Origin: Saccharopolyspora gregorii
Lineage (GTDB): Bacteria > Actinomycetota > Actinomycetes > Mycobacteriales > Pseudonocardiaceae
Reading direction: 5' to 3'
DNA length: 64,000 bases
Assembly (NCBI RefSeq): GCF_024734405.1
Contig: NZ_CP059556.1
Location: 2,666,001 to 2,730,000 of the forward strand
Shown: positions 17,971 through 27,133 of the stretch, piece by piece
How positions within the stretch are numbered: position 1 is the first letter of the stretch
How the letters are laid out: every line of letters begins with the position of its first letter
Notes under the pieces: model-generated
Databases searched by the model: none
What the model saw: the letters and a program-made list of their open reading frames with translations, nothing else
What the model was told of the DNA's origin: nothing
Position numbers and translations under genes: made by a program

Positions 17971-18363
17971 ATGGTCGTGGAGAACGAATCGAGTTCAGGC
18001 GTGACCGGGTGGCCGCTGGAATCCGAGGAGGATGATCGGGGGCGTACGGGTGTGCGTGGCGATGAGGTGGTGCTGGCCGCCCCGGGGGTCGCGGTGCGTC
18101 CACCGATACGCACACCGTCCTGGGCGCACTTACTGGAACTGGTCGTCCCGGAGCTTGCCGGGCCACCCGATGAGGCCGATGGACCGATCCCCCGGCTGTT
18201 GTCGGCCGTCTGGCGCCGGAGCGCCCGGCCGCCGGTTCCCGGCTGCCCGTGCGAAGTGCTGATCATGGTGGAGGAGGCCGAACCTGTGGGCGGTGCGGCG
18301 CGGGTGAGCGCCCACGGCCACCCCTTCACCCACTCCGTACCCCTAGCCACGCCGACCGACTAA
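17971..18363 (+). CDS. Unknown acidic protein
   Basis: A 130-residue protein starting at an ATG with GGAGGG seven bases before it. Residues 1-55 are acidic and polar. A helical segment SWAHLLELVVPELAG lies near residue 55 and a CPCEVLIMVEEAEPV segment near residue 95. No family recognised. It lies 90 bp after the two-winged-helix gene, on the same strand and probably the same transcript, and is followed by a strong hairpin at 18377. Confidence 0.55.
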   Translation: MVVENESSSGVTGWPLESEEDDRGRTGVRGDEVVLAAPGVAVRPPIRTPSWAHLLELVVPELAGPPDEADGPIPRLLSAVWRRSARPPVPGCPCEVLIMVEEAEPVGGAARVSAHGHPFTHSVPLATPTD

Positions 18364-18376
18364 CGCAGGGCGAACA

Positions 18377-18406
18377 GTGCCCCGCCGCCCCTGGGTGGCG
18401 GGGCAC
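18377..18406 (+). terminator. Terminator after the gene at 17971
   Basis: The inverted repeat GTGCCCCGCC / GGCGGGGCAC, with a 10-base loop, starts 14 bases after the stop codon. Confidence 0.7.
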
Positions 18407-18894
18407 GACCACGTCTAGCCCTGGAACACGTGCGGCGCGTCGGGCCGTGTGCCCCTAGCGAACCGACGCCGCCGACGCACCGTTCCCCCGGGGGGTACAG
18501 CCGACGGGCACACCACGCCGCCGAAACCACCGGCGGGGCACGTCCGCACGCCGGGCAGTGTTGTTCAGCATCGCCGCCGACACGCGGACGGCTGCCTGCT
18601 CCGGCGGCGAGTGCGGGCGGTCGGGCTCGGCGAGCAGTGCTGGGTGAGGACGTGGTGTGCTCGCCGGCCTCGAGGTGACGAGGCGGCGAGGACGGGTGCC
18701 GCGGCGAGGCGCCTCGGCCGAGAAGCCTCCGGACGTGTGTGTGGTGCGCGGTTCAGTCCGGGCGCGGGGATGCGGGCACACCGTGAGCGGTGACGCGGGG
18801 ACAGCGCCGCGGCTTGTGCGTTCCCGGTGGGCCCTGGGGCGGCGGGGGCGAGCGGGTGCGGAATCAGCGGTGCGTCGGGTGTGGGGGTGGTGAC

Positions 18895-18946
18895 CGAGTG
18901 CGGTGCGGGGCCGACCGGGTAGGTGGTCGGCCCCGCACCGCACTCG
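18895..18946 (-). terminator. Large hairpin terminator after the VWA gene
   Basis: A perfect 22-bp stem (starting CGAGTGCGGTGCGGGG) with an 8-base loop lies 12 bases past the leftward stop codon at 18959. One of the most stable hairpins in the window. Confidence 0.8.
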
Positions 18947-18958
18947 GGCTGCCGGGGG

Positions 18959-20711
18959 CTAGCGGGTGGCGTGTTTGAGGGCGGTGGTGGCGGCGCGGCC
19001 GATGACGGCGGCGGTGGTGGTGGGGTCGGTGAGTTCGTGCACGGTGGTGCCGGTCATGGGTTTGTCGGTGGCTTTGGTGGTCAGCCACAGCAGGCCGCAC
19101 CCTGTTGTGCGGAGGCGGTCGAGGAGTTGTTGACCGCGGCGGTAGTTGGCGGCGTCGAAGCACCCATCGCTGATGATCACCAGCAACCGGGCGGTGTCGG
19201 GCCGGGTCAGACCGAGGATGCCGTCGAGGGCGCAGATCGCCCCCGGGATGTCGTGGTAGCTGTCGCTGGAGCGGAACTCGGTGACCGTGCGTGGGGCGGT
19301 TCCGGGGTAAGTGACCGCACGGACATGGTGGCCGAAGATCACGGTGGCGGCGTCGGCGGGCACGGTGGTGTGACGGGTGGCGTGGGCCATGATCCACGCG
19401 GCGGAGGCGACCGCGTCGGTGTACTTGCGCATGGAGGAGGTCACGTCGCAGGCGATCCCGACGCGCAGCGGCGGGGCGGGGGCGAGGCGGCGGGTAGTGC
19501 GGGTGAAGGGTTCGGCGGTGGGTAGGTGACCGGCGGCGCGTTGCGCGTCGGCGGCGAGGGCGCCGCGCATCCGCAACCGGCCCGGCGGTAGCTGTGCGGT
19601 GGTGCGGGTGGCGTGGCGTTCGGTGACTCCGGCAGTGCTCAGTGCCCGTGCCAGGGTGCGGGCCGCGCGTCGTTCGTCCGGGGTCGGTGTGCGGGGCATG
19701 GCGAGCCCGGTGCTCCCGGTGCGCATGTCACCCGGTTCCTTGCCGAAGACGTTTCGTGCGGCGGTGGCGGCGGCATGCTGGGCGGCCTGCTCAGCGGCCT
19801 CACTCGCGGACTGTGTCGCTGCCCGCACAGCCGAACCGTCACCCGGGGGGATTTCGCGGGCGACGTGGCGCGCGACCCCGTTCACCGTGCGCCGCACGGC
19901 GCCTGCCAACGGCGACGGAGTACCGGAGGTGTCGTGGTCCGTGCTGGCACTGCTGGTGGCCGGGGGTGTGGTGTCGGGGTCGGTGCCGATGGCCTCGCAC
20001 CACTGGCGGCCGAGGTCGAGCATGGTTTCGGCGTCGTCGTCGGCGACGGTGTGCGCGTGCCGCCAGAGGCGGCGCAGGGTGGTGAGGGTGTCGGGGGTGA
20101 GGACGTCGCGGATCACGTGCCGGACCCCGTGGGTTTCCTGATTTTCCAGGATTCCGGCGTCGGTGCGTGCCAGCAGCAGCCCGGCCGCCTGCGCGGCGTC
20201 GGGGGCGCTCATGCCGGGGGCGGTGGGCATGTCGGCGAGGATCAGGTTCCGTGCGCGACGCGCGCAGCCAGTAACGATCATCCGGGCGGCGCCGCAGGTG
20301 GGCGGCTTCAATCCGCGACTCCTCGAGCAGCATCGCGGCGGCCACCGCCCCGGCCGGGGCGGTGGCGGGCGGGTTCCACCGGGAATGCTGGGCGTGGGCG
20401 CACTCGTGGGTGAACAATCCCCATACCGTCGCGTACCGGGCACGGTCGCCCGGGTCGGAAGGGTCGGCGGTGGCGGGGTTGATCGCGCCGAGGTGGACAC
20501 CGTTGATCTCGATGGACGCGTGCGGCGGCAGGACGCAGGCCGGGGCACCGTGCCCGGCGCCGGGGGCGATGTCCACGACCAGGTCGTCGCGGTCGGCGAT
20601 GATCGGCGCCTCCTCGGTCAACGCGGCCGACAACCTCAGCCACGACGGCGACAGCGGCGCGGGGATCGGGGTACGGGACACGGCGGGGTCAGCGATCACA
20701 TGCGTACTCAT
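18959..20711 (-). pseudogene. VWA-domain protein with N-terminal HExxH motif, split by one frameshift
   Basis: Two frames together encode one protein of about 580 residues. The first frame (20711 to about 20260) begins MSTHVIADPAV and carries a zinc-protease-like motif HECAHAQHSRW near residue 118, within a CobT/VWA-associated helical region. The second frame runs to 18959 and carries a VWA-type domain with the metal-site line GIACDVTSSMRKYTDAV and later LLVIISDGCFD. The break is within 20249-20270; dropping one C there restores ...RYWLRASARNLILAD. This gene lies just downstream of the MoxR-type ATPase, its usual partner. The break could be a sequencing error, a programmed shift or true decay; both halves otherwise show good coding quality. 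Confidence 0.8.
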
Positions 20712-20764
20712 GAGCGGGAAATGTCCTTTCACAGCAACAGAAAAAACAACACGGACGAGGCGGG

Positions 20765-22135
20765 CTAGATGCGCCCGCCGAGGGCAAGCGGGGCGATGGC
20801 CCCGCCGAACACGGACCGGACCACGTCCGCGACGGTGTCGCGGTCCTCCTCCGGGGCGAGGTTGAGCAGGTTCCCGGCCGCCGCGTTCGTCCCGAGTACG
20901 CCCGCGATCCGGTCGAACGCGATCAGCTCCCGCAGTTGCGGTGCCCACCTGATTTCGCCCGCGCGCTGCTTGCTGGCGAGGTTGCGGGCGATGCGCACGG
21001 CTTTCGGTTCGATCTTGAGTTGGGCGGCGAGGTCGTAGTCGCTGGAGATTTGGATGTGCGCGGAAAACCGGGACGAGTGCGCGTCGGTGACGATGGCCCC
21101 GTGCGCCCCGGGGTTGTGCCCGGCGATCACGTAGAACCCCGGCGCGGCGGTCACCTTTTCGCCGCCGTTGGCCTTGATCACGACTTCGCGGCGCCCGTCC
21201 ATCGCCGGATACACCACGGCCAGCACGGTCGGCGGAATCAGCGAGGCGTCATCGATGAACAGCGGACGACCTTCCCGCATCGCGGTGACCAGCGGCCCGT
21301 GTACGAACAGGTACCGGCCGTCGGGGGTTTGGGTGTACTCACCGACCAGGTCCGCCACGGCGGTATCCCCGTCCCCGGCGACGGTGACCACATCGGGGAA
21401 CGCCGCCTCCGCGATCGCGGTTTTCCCGGTGCCGGGCGGGCCGTACAGCAACACCGGCACCTCGGCCTCCCGCAACTTCCGCAACGCGGTCACGTCCGGC
21501 AGTCCGGCCAGGGTGCGCGGGTGGTACTGCTGCCCGTTCGGCCGCGCCACCGGACCCGACACCTTCGTCGACGACGGCACCGCCCTCGGGGAACCCGACG
21601 CGGCGGCCTTCTTCCCCGTTTTCGCGGCCGTGCCCGCCGTGGCTGCCTTCCCTGGCTTCATGGGGGTGGCGGTGGTGTCCGACGTGGCGGTCTTGCCCGA
21701 CTTCGGGGCGGTGGCGGTTTTGCCCGACGTGGTGGTCTTGCGCGATGTCGCGGTGCTGGTGGCCGTGGTGGATTTCTTCGCCGTGGCACGGGTTTTCGCC
21801 GCGCGGGCGGTGCCGGACTTCGCCGCCGCACCTGTGCCCCTGCCCGCGTCGGTGTCGGGGGCGGGGGTGGCGGCCTTGCGGGTGGCGCGGGTGGCCTTGT
21901 AGCGCAACGGCGCCGCGCTGGTGATCTCCGCCGCACCCTCCTCCGCCAACTTCTTGAGCGCGTTGCCGACCGCACCGGCCGACCTGTTCAATGCCGTGGC
22001 CACCTGGCGGGGGCTGTGGTCGGCTTTCCGGTCGGCGGCCAGCACCCCGGCGACCTGGGCGCGCAGTTGGCCATTCCGCAACCGGCCGGGCGACTCAGCG
22101 GCGGCCGGGGCGGGGGTGGTGGGTGTCGTGGTCAT
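20765..22135 (-). CDS. MoxR-type AAA+ ATPase with N-terminal winged helix and histone-like linker
   Basis: A 456-residue protein in three parts. Residues 15-70 are a winged helix (VAGVLAADRKADHSPRQVAT, then RSAGAVGNALKKLAEEG). Residues 75-190 form a lysine/alanine/threonine-rich, histone H1-like tail with SGKTAT-type repeats. Residues 200-456 are a MoxR/CbbQ-type AAA+ domain with Walker A GPPGTGKTA near residue 231, Walker B PLFIDDASLI and the sensor-1 region GFYVIAGHNPG. MoxR ATPases remodel targets together with VWA proteins; the VWA gene follows 53 bp downstream. A DNA-binding tail on a MoxR ATPase is unusual. The ATG is fixed by AGGAGGT seven bases upstream. Confidence 0.88.
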   Translation of the reverse strand: MTTTPTTPAPAAAESPGRLRNGQLRAQVAGVLAADRKADHSPRQVATALNRSAGAVGNALKKLAEEGAAEITSAAPLRYKATRATRKAATPAPDTDAGRGTGAAAKSGTARAAKTRATAKKSTTATSTATSRKTTTSGKTATAPKSGKTATSDTTATPMKPGKAATAGTAAKTGKKAAASGSPRAVPSSTKVSGPVARPNGQQYHPRTLAGLPDVTALRKLREAEVPVLLYGPPGTGKTAIAEAAFPDVVTVAGDGDTAVADLVGEYTQTPDGRYLFVHGPLVTAMREGRPLFIDDASLIPPTVLAVVYPAMDGRREVVIKANGGEKVTAAPGFYVIAGHNPGAHGAIVTDAHSSRFSAHIQISSDYDLAAQLKIEPKAVRIARNLASKQRAGEIRWAPQLRELIAFDRIAGVLGTNAAAGNLLNLAPEEDRDTVADVVRSVFGGAIAPLALGGRI

Positions 22136-22220
22136 GATGGGTACCTCCTGGGACGTGATGGGGGTCAAGCGCGGCGGCGGGCGAGGGAACGGCCCGCCGC
22201 CGTCGTGCGCGGGTGGGGGT

Positions 22221-22508
22221 TCAGTCGACCGGTTCGCCGTGGTCGTAGTTCCAATCCGTTTCGCTGAGCTCACGGACCCCCAAGAGCAGGTGTTGCCGCC
22301 GCAGTTCCCCAGCGGCGTTGTTGAACCGCGCGACCACGCACAACAGCCCCGGGACCTGGGACGGCTGGCCGGGCGTGTCGTAGAACTCCACGTCCAACCG
22401 GTTACCGTCGGGCAAATCGGCGACGGTGGCGTCCTGAATCAAATCCCGCAACGCCTCCATGAATTGCGTTTGCGTCAGTTCCGGATCGTTGTCGTCCATC
22501 AACGGCAT
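22221..22508 (-). CDS. Small protein upstream of the MoxR-VWA pair
   Basis: A 95-residue acidic protein beginning MPLMDDNDPELTQTQFMEAL. It has a mixed alpha/beta pattern, with strands in RLDVEFYD and PGLLCVVARFNNA. No family recognised. It starts after a GGAGGTAG site and ends 85 bp before the ATPase start, on the same strand, so it is probably the first gene of the MoxR-VWA operon and may be its third component or an adaptor. Confidence 0.65.
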   Translation of the reverse strand: MPLMDDNDPELTQTQFMEALRDLIQDATVADLPDGNRLDVEFYDTPGQPSQVPGLLCVVARFNNAAGELRRQHLLLGVRELSETDWNYDHGEPVD

Positions 22509-23325
22509 AGCACTACCTCCGGCGGTTACAGGCATAGCTCACGCCCGGCTACTCATTCGATGTGATTCCCGGGAATTCCCCGGCGACAACTCAAAGCTAA
22601 CTCTGCGCCAACCCCCGCGCAAGCAAAAACACCCCCGAATTCCGTACTCTTCCCCAAAAAATCAGGCCCGCCCACCAGGGAAAACACAAAAAGCGGGGCG
22701 CGTTCGCCGCCCCAAGGGCAGAGGCACGAGGCGAAGTGGGGGCAAGGCGGAACTCGCGAACCCGTAATCAAGACAACAAAGAAGCGGTGAGGGGCAAGGG
22801 AGAAAAGGGTTTTCGGGTAAATACTGGGGACCTGGCCGAGTCGAGAGTGAGGCGGCGGTGACGCCGAGGGGGTGCGGGCGTCCGCCCGGGGGCTGATGTG
22901 TCTCTTGTGGAGGGGTCTATTACAGTCTGGGAGACCGCCGGTACCCCTCGCGGTGGCCGTACGCTGCTGTTATGTGCAGGCGTGCGGGGCGCGGATCAAG
23001 GCGTCGTTTCGGCTGGTAACCGGGTTGGTATCCCGGTTGGCACCCCTGATTCCGGTGCGATCGGCCGCAGCACTGCACTGGACGCCTTCGGTGCGGCGCC
23101 CGGGAATCTTCACGGGCGTAGCCGCAGAACAGACTCACACGTACCAACAGCGCTCTCGGGAAGTTTCCTCGCCCCGGAGGGGCCTTGTCTCCCACAGCAC
23201 TTTGGCAGCGCCTATTGGAAATACCGGGTTGATTCTATCAACGCCGGTGACATCGATCGGATACGCGAACGCCCGTCTTTGCCTGGAGCAAGAAAAACCG
23301 CTTAGCGGCCGTGTAGCCCTTTTCC
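22509..23325. other. Gene-poor stretch upstream of the MoxR operon
   Basis: About 815 bp. It carries the leftward promoter of the MoxR-VWA operon and the end of the Tad operon. Near 23018-23046 there is a short internal repetition (GGTAACCGGGTTGG then GGTATCCCGGTTGG). GC is lower around 22610-22700. A rightward ORF at 22898-23305 was considered and not accepted. Confidence 0.5.
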
Positions 23326-25599
23326 TTACTTGTTTCGGGGGTGTTGGAGTTGTTCGGCGAGGCGAAGGGTGTCGGGGTGGGGGGTGGTGTCGATTTCTGC
23401 GAGTGTGCTGCGGAGCAGGGCGAGGGTGCGGGTGATGTCGTCGGTGTGGTCGAGGGTGTGTTGCAGGCGCATGATGTCGCGATAGAGCGGCTCGTGGAAG
23501 GGGGCGAGATCTCGGGCGTGTTCGAGTATTCCCAGGGCGCGGTGCGGGGCGCGTGGGGCGAGGGCGCGGGTGTGTGCGGTGATGGTGTCGAGGTAGGTGC
23601 GGCGGGCATGTTCGCGGACCGGTTCGATCCAGGTGGTGTCGATGCCGTCGGCGAGGTCGCCTTGGTAGACGGCGATGATGGTCTCGTGGGCGTCGGCGCG
23701 CTGGGTGTCGGTGGTGGCTGCGCGGCGGGTGGTCACGGCGGTGGTGAAGTCGCGGTAGTCGGTGGTGGCCAGGGTGGTGTTGAGGCGGTAGTGGCCGTGG
23801 TGGGCGTGCACGAGTTCGCCGAGGTCATGATCGAGGCGGGTCAGGATGCGGCGCAGGCGGGACAGGGTGGTGTTGAGCGCGTTGCTGCCCGGGACCGCTT
23901 CGCCCCACAACGCTTCCAGGATCTCGTCCCGCCCGGCACCGTCGGGGTTCAGAGCGAGGTAGACGAGCAGTTCCCGCATCCGGGGCTGCAACCCGACTTC
24001 ACGAGGAGCCGATTGCAGGCCGGGCTGGTGCCAGTGCAGGCGGGGCTGGCCGAACACGGTCACCCGCAACCTCGCTGAAGGTTCTGCCGGGGCCTCGGGC
24101 TCGGCGTGCTGCGGTGCACGCGGCGACGCGGCCGTGGTGGTGGCGGCCGGGCTCTCGGTTGCCTGTTCGTCAGGGGCGGAGCTCGGCGAGACGGCGGCGG
24201 AAACGGGCGGTTGTGCTGTTCGGGTGGCCTTTTGCGCGCGGGAGTCGTCGCCGCGGTGGGCAGACACGCTGGGGCCGACGGCCTCGCCGGAATGCTCCTC
24301 GGCGAGGTCGTCATCGCTGGAAGTATCGGGCTCAGGGCGAGTTCGGTGCAGAGCGACCGGGAGCGGATACACGGTAGGAAGCGGGATTCCTGTGGTCTTC
24401 GGGGCGGGGCGCAGACGGAACCGATACCGCATCACCACGGCGGCGCTCACGAGCCCGGCTGCGGACAAGGCCGCGATGACACCCGGTGTGAGAGAACTGT
24501 ACGAGGCGCGGTCTGGAGGTGTGCGGTCGAGTTGCGTAGGCGGTGGCGTTGGCGCGGGTCCCGCCGGAGAGCCGATCGGCTCGCGGCTGCCGGACGGCGG
24601 CTGCGGGTGCGTCTCGGGCTCGTCGTGGGCGGGCTGCACGGCCGGGTTGGTGGTGTTGGCGGGTGGGAGGGCGAGGCGCCATCCGGGCATGAGGATGTGG
24701 GGGTAGCGCAGGGTGCGACCGGAGGGTTGGGTTCGTCCGGTGTTGAGGTCGAAGAGTTCTTGCCACCGCTGACTGTCGCCGAGGTGGTGTTGGGCGAGGC
24801 TGGTGAGGGTGTCGTCGGTGTCGACGGTGACCCAACGGACGTCGTCGGGCAGGGGTGGGGGTTCGGTGCGGGCGGCGTCGTTGGGCATCCGCAGCCATTG
24901 CCCGGCGAGCAGGTATCGGGGTTCGGGTGAGAGGTGAGGGTTGAGGCGGGTGATCTCGGTCCATCGTTCGCCGTCGCCGAGGTGGAGTTGGGCGAGCAGC
25001 CAGAGGCTGTCGCCGCGGTGGACGAACACGGTGGGGCCGGAGACGGACGGGCTGGGGGCGTGGTGCCCGTCCGTCTCCGGGGCGGCCCACGGCGCTTCGG
25101 GGGGAGCGCGGTGTGGGCCGCTGGGGTGGCGGGGCGCGCTGGCCGCCACCTGGTTCTGTGGGAGTGCTGAGGCGAGGCTGGGGGTGGCGGTGCCGAGCAG
25201 GACGGTGCCGGTGACCAAGGCGGTGATCCAGCCGCGTGCCCCGTTGGGGCCGTTCTCTCGGAGCTGCCTGGCCCCGTATCGGAGCAGGAGGTAGGTGTCT
25301 TCGGTGATCCAGCAGATCATCACGCCCCAGACGACCCACATGAACAGCAGGCACCCGCCGATCACGAAGCCGTCCACACCGAGCGTGAGACGGATCTCGT
25401 GATAGCTGTCCACCATCCAGGCCCGGAAGTGCGCGGGCTCGAACTCCCCGAGGAACCCGGAATGCAGCGGCGGCCAGGTGAGTTCGGGCCAGCCGACCCA
25501 TTGGGTGCCGAGCACGAGCAGCGTGGGCATCGCGGTCAGCAGGACCAGCAGTCCGAGCACGACGGGAAGCCGTCGCAGGAGCACCGGTAAGCGGATCAT
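23326..25599 (-). CDS. LysM and BTAD (SARP-type) regulator, membrane-anchored
   Basis: A 757-residue protein. The N-terminus carries membrane helices (VVLGLLVLLTAMPTLLVL, GGCLLFMWVVWGVMICWI and a third near residue 125). Two LysM peptidoglycan-binding motifs follow (VHRGDSLWLLAQLHLGDGER near residue 185; DTDDTLTSLAQHHLGDSQRW near residue 255), then another membrane segment near residue 375. The C-terminal 250 residues are an OmpR-type winged helix (RMRELLVYLALNPDGAGRDE, LNTTLSRLRRIL) followed by a bacterial transcriptional activator TPR-like domain. It joins wall-sensing and DNA-binding parts in one chain. It is the last gene of the leftward Tad operon, overlapping the TadE-like gene by ATGA. 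Confidence 0.87.
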   Translation of the reverse strand: MIRLPVLLRRLPVVLGLLVLLTAMPTLLVLGTQWVGWPELTWPPLHSGFLGEFEPAHFRAWMVDSYHEIRLTLGVDGFVIGGCLLFMWVVWGVMICWITEDTYLLLRYGARQLRENGPNGARGWITALVTGTVLLGTATPSLASALPQNQVAASAPRHPSGPHRAPPEAPWAAPETDGHHAPSPSVSGPTVFVHRGDSLWLLAQLHLGDGERWTEITRLNPHLSPEPRYLLAGQWLRMPNDAARTEPPPLPDDVRWVTVDTDDTLTSLAQHHLGDSQRWQELFDLNTGRTQPSGRTLRYPHILMPGWRLALPPANTTNPAVQPAHDEPETHPQPPSGSREPIGSPAGPAPTPPPTQLDRTPPDRASYSSLTPGVIAALSAAGLVSAAVVMRYRFRLRPAPKTTGIPLPTVYPLPVALHRTRPEPDTSSDDDLAEEHSGEAVGPSVSAHRGDDSRAQKATRTAQPPVSAAVSPSSAPDEQATESPAATTTAASPRAPQHAEPEAPAEPSARLRVTVFGQPRLHWHQPGLQSAPREVGLQPRMRELLVYLALNPDGAGRDEILEALWGEAVPGSNALNTTLSRLRRILTRLDHDLGELVHAHHGHYRLNTTLATTDYRDFTTAVTTRRAATTDTQRADAHETIIAVYQGDLADGIDTTWIEPVREHARRTYLDTITAHTRALAPRAPHRALGILEHARDLAPFHEPLYRDIMRLQHTLDHTDDITRTLALLRSTLAEIDTTPHPDTLRLAEQLQHPRNK

Positions 25600-26012
25600 G
25601 GTGCGAGTCCGGGATCGGTGGTGCCGACACCGAGCTGCGCCTCCGCGTGCCCGGTGACGTGGTGGGTGGGGCCGAACAGTCCGATGACGGCGGGTTCGGC
25701 GTGGGTGACGGTGACGCGCACGGTGCGCGCGGCGTCGAGCTGGATCTCGCCGTGGTGGCCGCTGGCGGCGAGCGCATCCTGCGCGGCCGAGCGTGCAGTC
25801 GCGGTGTCGAGGGTGATCTGCGGCGAGCGGGTGTCCACGGCGGTGAGGGCGGCGCGGGCGGCTTCGGCCGCGGCGTCGTCGGCGCGGGCCAGGGCGCGCA
25901 TGCGGTCGGCGCCGTCGATGACGAGGGCGAGCAGGAGCAGCAGCGCGGGCAGCAGGACCGCGACGAGCACGCTCACCGAACCCTCATCCCGGGCGTCCTT
26001 GTGGCGGTTCAT
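25596..26012 (-). CDS. TadE/TadG-like pseudopilin
   Basis: A 138-residue protein with a prepilin-type start: DEGS followed by a long hydrophobic helix (SVLVAVLLPALLLLLALVI), where a prepilin peptidase would cut after the glycine. The exported part is helical and alanine-rich. This is the TadE/Rv3655c type of minor pilin in Tad systems. Start and stop both overlap neighbours by four bases. Confidence 0.82.
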   Translation of the reverse strand: MNRHKDARDEGSVSVLVAVLLPALLLLLALVIDGADRMRALARADDAAAEAARAALTAVDTRSPQITLDTATARSAAQDALAASGHHGEIQLDAARTVRVTVTHAEPAVIGLFGPTHHVTGHAEAQLGVGTTDPGLAP

Positions 26013-26446
26013 GCGCGGCCTCGGAACGGATCGAGCGGGCTGGTGAACTCGGAGTGCAGCGGGACGGCGCCGGGCAGGCCGGGCAGGGCGAGGTCCGCCA
26101 GCGGCACGGTGCAGGAGGTGCGTACCGACACGGTGCCGGGCTGGCCGACCGGGGCGGTGAAGCCTGCGGTGTCGATGTCGAGGACCTGCTGGTTGCAGTG
26201 CAGCCCGTGCTGGCCGAGGGTGTCGTGGGCGGTGGTGGTTGCTGCGGCGTGCGCCGTGGTGCCGGTGCGGGCGAGCGAGGCGGCGCGGGCGGCGGCCGTG
26301 GTGGCGGTGTCCAGGGCGGCGTGGGCGCCCACGATCCGTCCGCCCGCGATCACCACGGCTAACACCACCAGCACGATCGGGGTGAGCACGGCGAGCTCGA
26401 CGCTCGCCGAACCCTCATCCGGGAGCGTGTTCCATGGGCGCTTCAT
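26009..26446 (-). CDS. TadE-like pseudopilin
   Basis: A 145-residue minor pilin with the DEGS-ASVELAVLTPIVLVVLAVVIAG prepilin segment at residues 10-36, including the glutamate five residues after the cleavage glycine. The exported domain has two cysteines (GLHCNQQ and RTSCTVPL), probably a disulfide. The ATG at 26446 overlaps the previous stop (ATGA). A longer frame exists upstream but runs through that gene. Confidence 0.82.
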   Translation of the reverse strand: MKRPWNTLPDEGSASVELAVLTPIVLVVLAVVIAGGRIVGAHAALDTATTAAARAASLARTGTTAHAAATTTAHDTLGQHGLHCNQQVLDIDTAGFTAPVGQPGTVSVRTSCTVPLADLALPGLPGAVPLHSEFTSPLDPFRGRA

Positions 26447-26850
26447 GATCTGCCTCCCGGCGTCGTGAACTTCTCCTGTTCGGCCGTCGCCGTGCGGGTG
26501 ACGCGGAACTCGAGGCCGGGGATGGGCAGCACGCGCGGCGCGGTCGCCGACACCCGCACGGTCACCGCCTGCGCACTGGCTTCCACGCTCGTGGCGGGGT
26601 CGGTGGCGGCGTTCGGCGCGCGGGTGAGGAAGTCGGCGGCGGCGTGTTCTCCGGAGCCTGGGGCGGAGTTGTAGGTGCGGGCGGCGTGCAGGCCGGTGGT
26701 GGCGGCGTGCTGGCAGAGGCTGTGGGTGTGCCACCACAACGCGGCCTGCACGACCGAGACCAGCAGGACCAGCGCCAGCCCGGCGAGCACGGCGGTCTCG
26801 ACGGTTTCCGAGCCGCGGTCCGAACATGTGTGTCTGGTGTGGACAGTCAT
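26443..26850 (-). CDS. TadE-like pseudopilin
   Basis: A 135-residue protein with the same prepilin plan: DRGS then ETVETAVLAGLALVLLVSVVQ as the membrane helix, with a glutamate at the fifth position after cleavage. The soluble part includes AVTVRVSATAPRVLPIPG, a strand pattern seen in TadE/TadG-type proteins. Third of three tandem pseudopilin genes. Confidence 0.82.
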   Translation of the reverse strand: MTVHTRHTCSDRGSETVETAVLAGLALVLLVSVVQAALWWHTHSLCQHAATTGLHAARTYNSAPGSGEHAAADFLTRAPNAATDPATSVEASAQAVTVRVSATAPRVLPIPGLEFRVTRTATAEQEKFTTPGGRS

Positions 26851-26865
26851 GTGGGGATCCTTCGG

Positions 26866-27117
26866 CTAGTGGATTTGGCCTTGGTACTTGTTGACCACGG
26901 CGGTGATCGCTGCGCCGAGCCCGACCGCGACGGCCAGGCCGATCGCGGTCAGCACCGCTTTCTCGGTGGTCTCGGACCCTTCGTCGTCGAACCGGGTGCG
27001 GCGGGCACGGAAGGCGAGCTGGTCGAGGGCGGTGGTGGTGGCGAGCACGAGCGTCAGCGCCCAGTACTGGGCGACGTCGAGGCTGCGGTGCAGAGCGTGG
27101 CGGGTGGTGGTGTGCAT
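26866..27117 (-). CDS. Flp-type pilin-like small protein
   Basis: An 83-residue protein. Residues 45-75 read DDEGSETTEKAVLTAIGLAV and on, a prepilin cleavage site before one hydrophobic helix, ending in a short polar tail (NKYQGQIH). The size and helix-near-the-end layout fit the major Flp pilin. The leader before cleavage (about 47 residues) is long, and an earlier hydrophobic stretch (YWALTLVLATTTAL) is present. GGAAGGAAC precedes the ATG. Confidence 0.78.
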   Translation of the reverse strand: MHTTTRHALHRSLDVAQYWALTLVLATTTALDQLAFRARRTRFDDEGSETTEKAVLTAIGLAVAVGLGAAITAVVNKYQGQIH

Positions 27118-27133
27118 GAGCGGTTCCTTCCGA

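Larger units (their letters stand above)
18364..18958. other. Gene-free stretch between convergent blocks
   Basis: About 595 bp without a gene I can support. It contains one hairpin at each end (18377-18406 and 18895-18946). The ORFs inside have arginine/proline-biased composition typical of chance frames in high-GC DNA. Confidence 0.6.

Noticed and set aside
22898-23305. A 135-residue rightward ORF
   Set aside because: No ribosome site, no recognisable motif, mixed composition, and stronger evidence that this is the non-coding region upstream of the MoxR operon.
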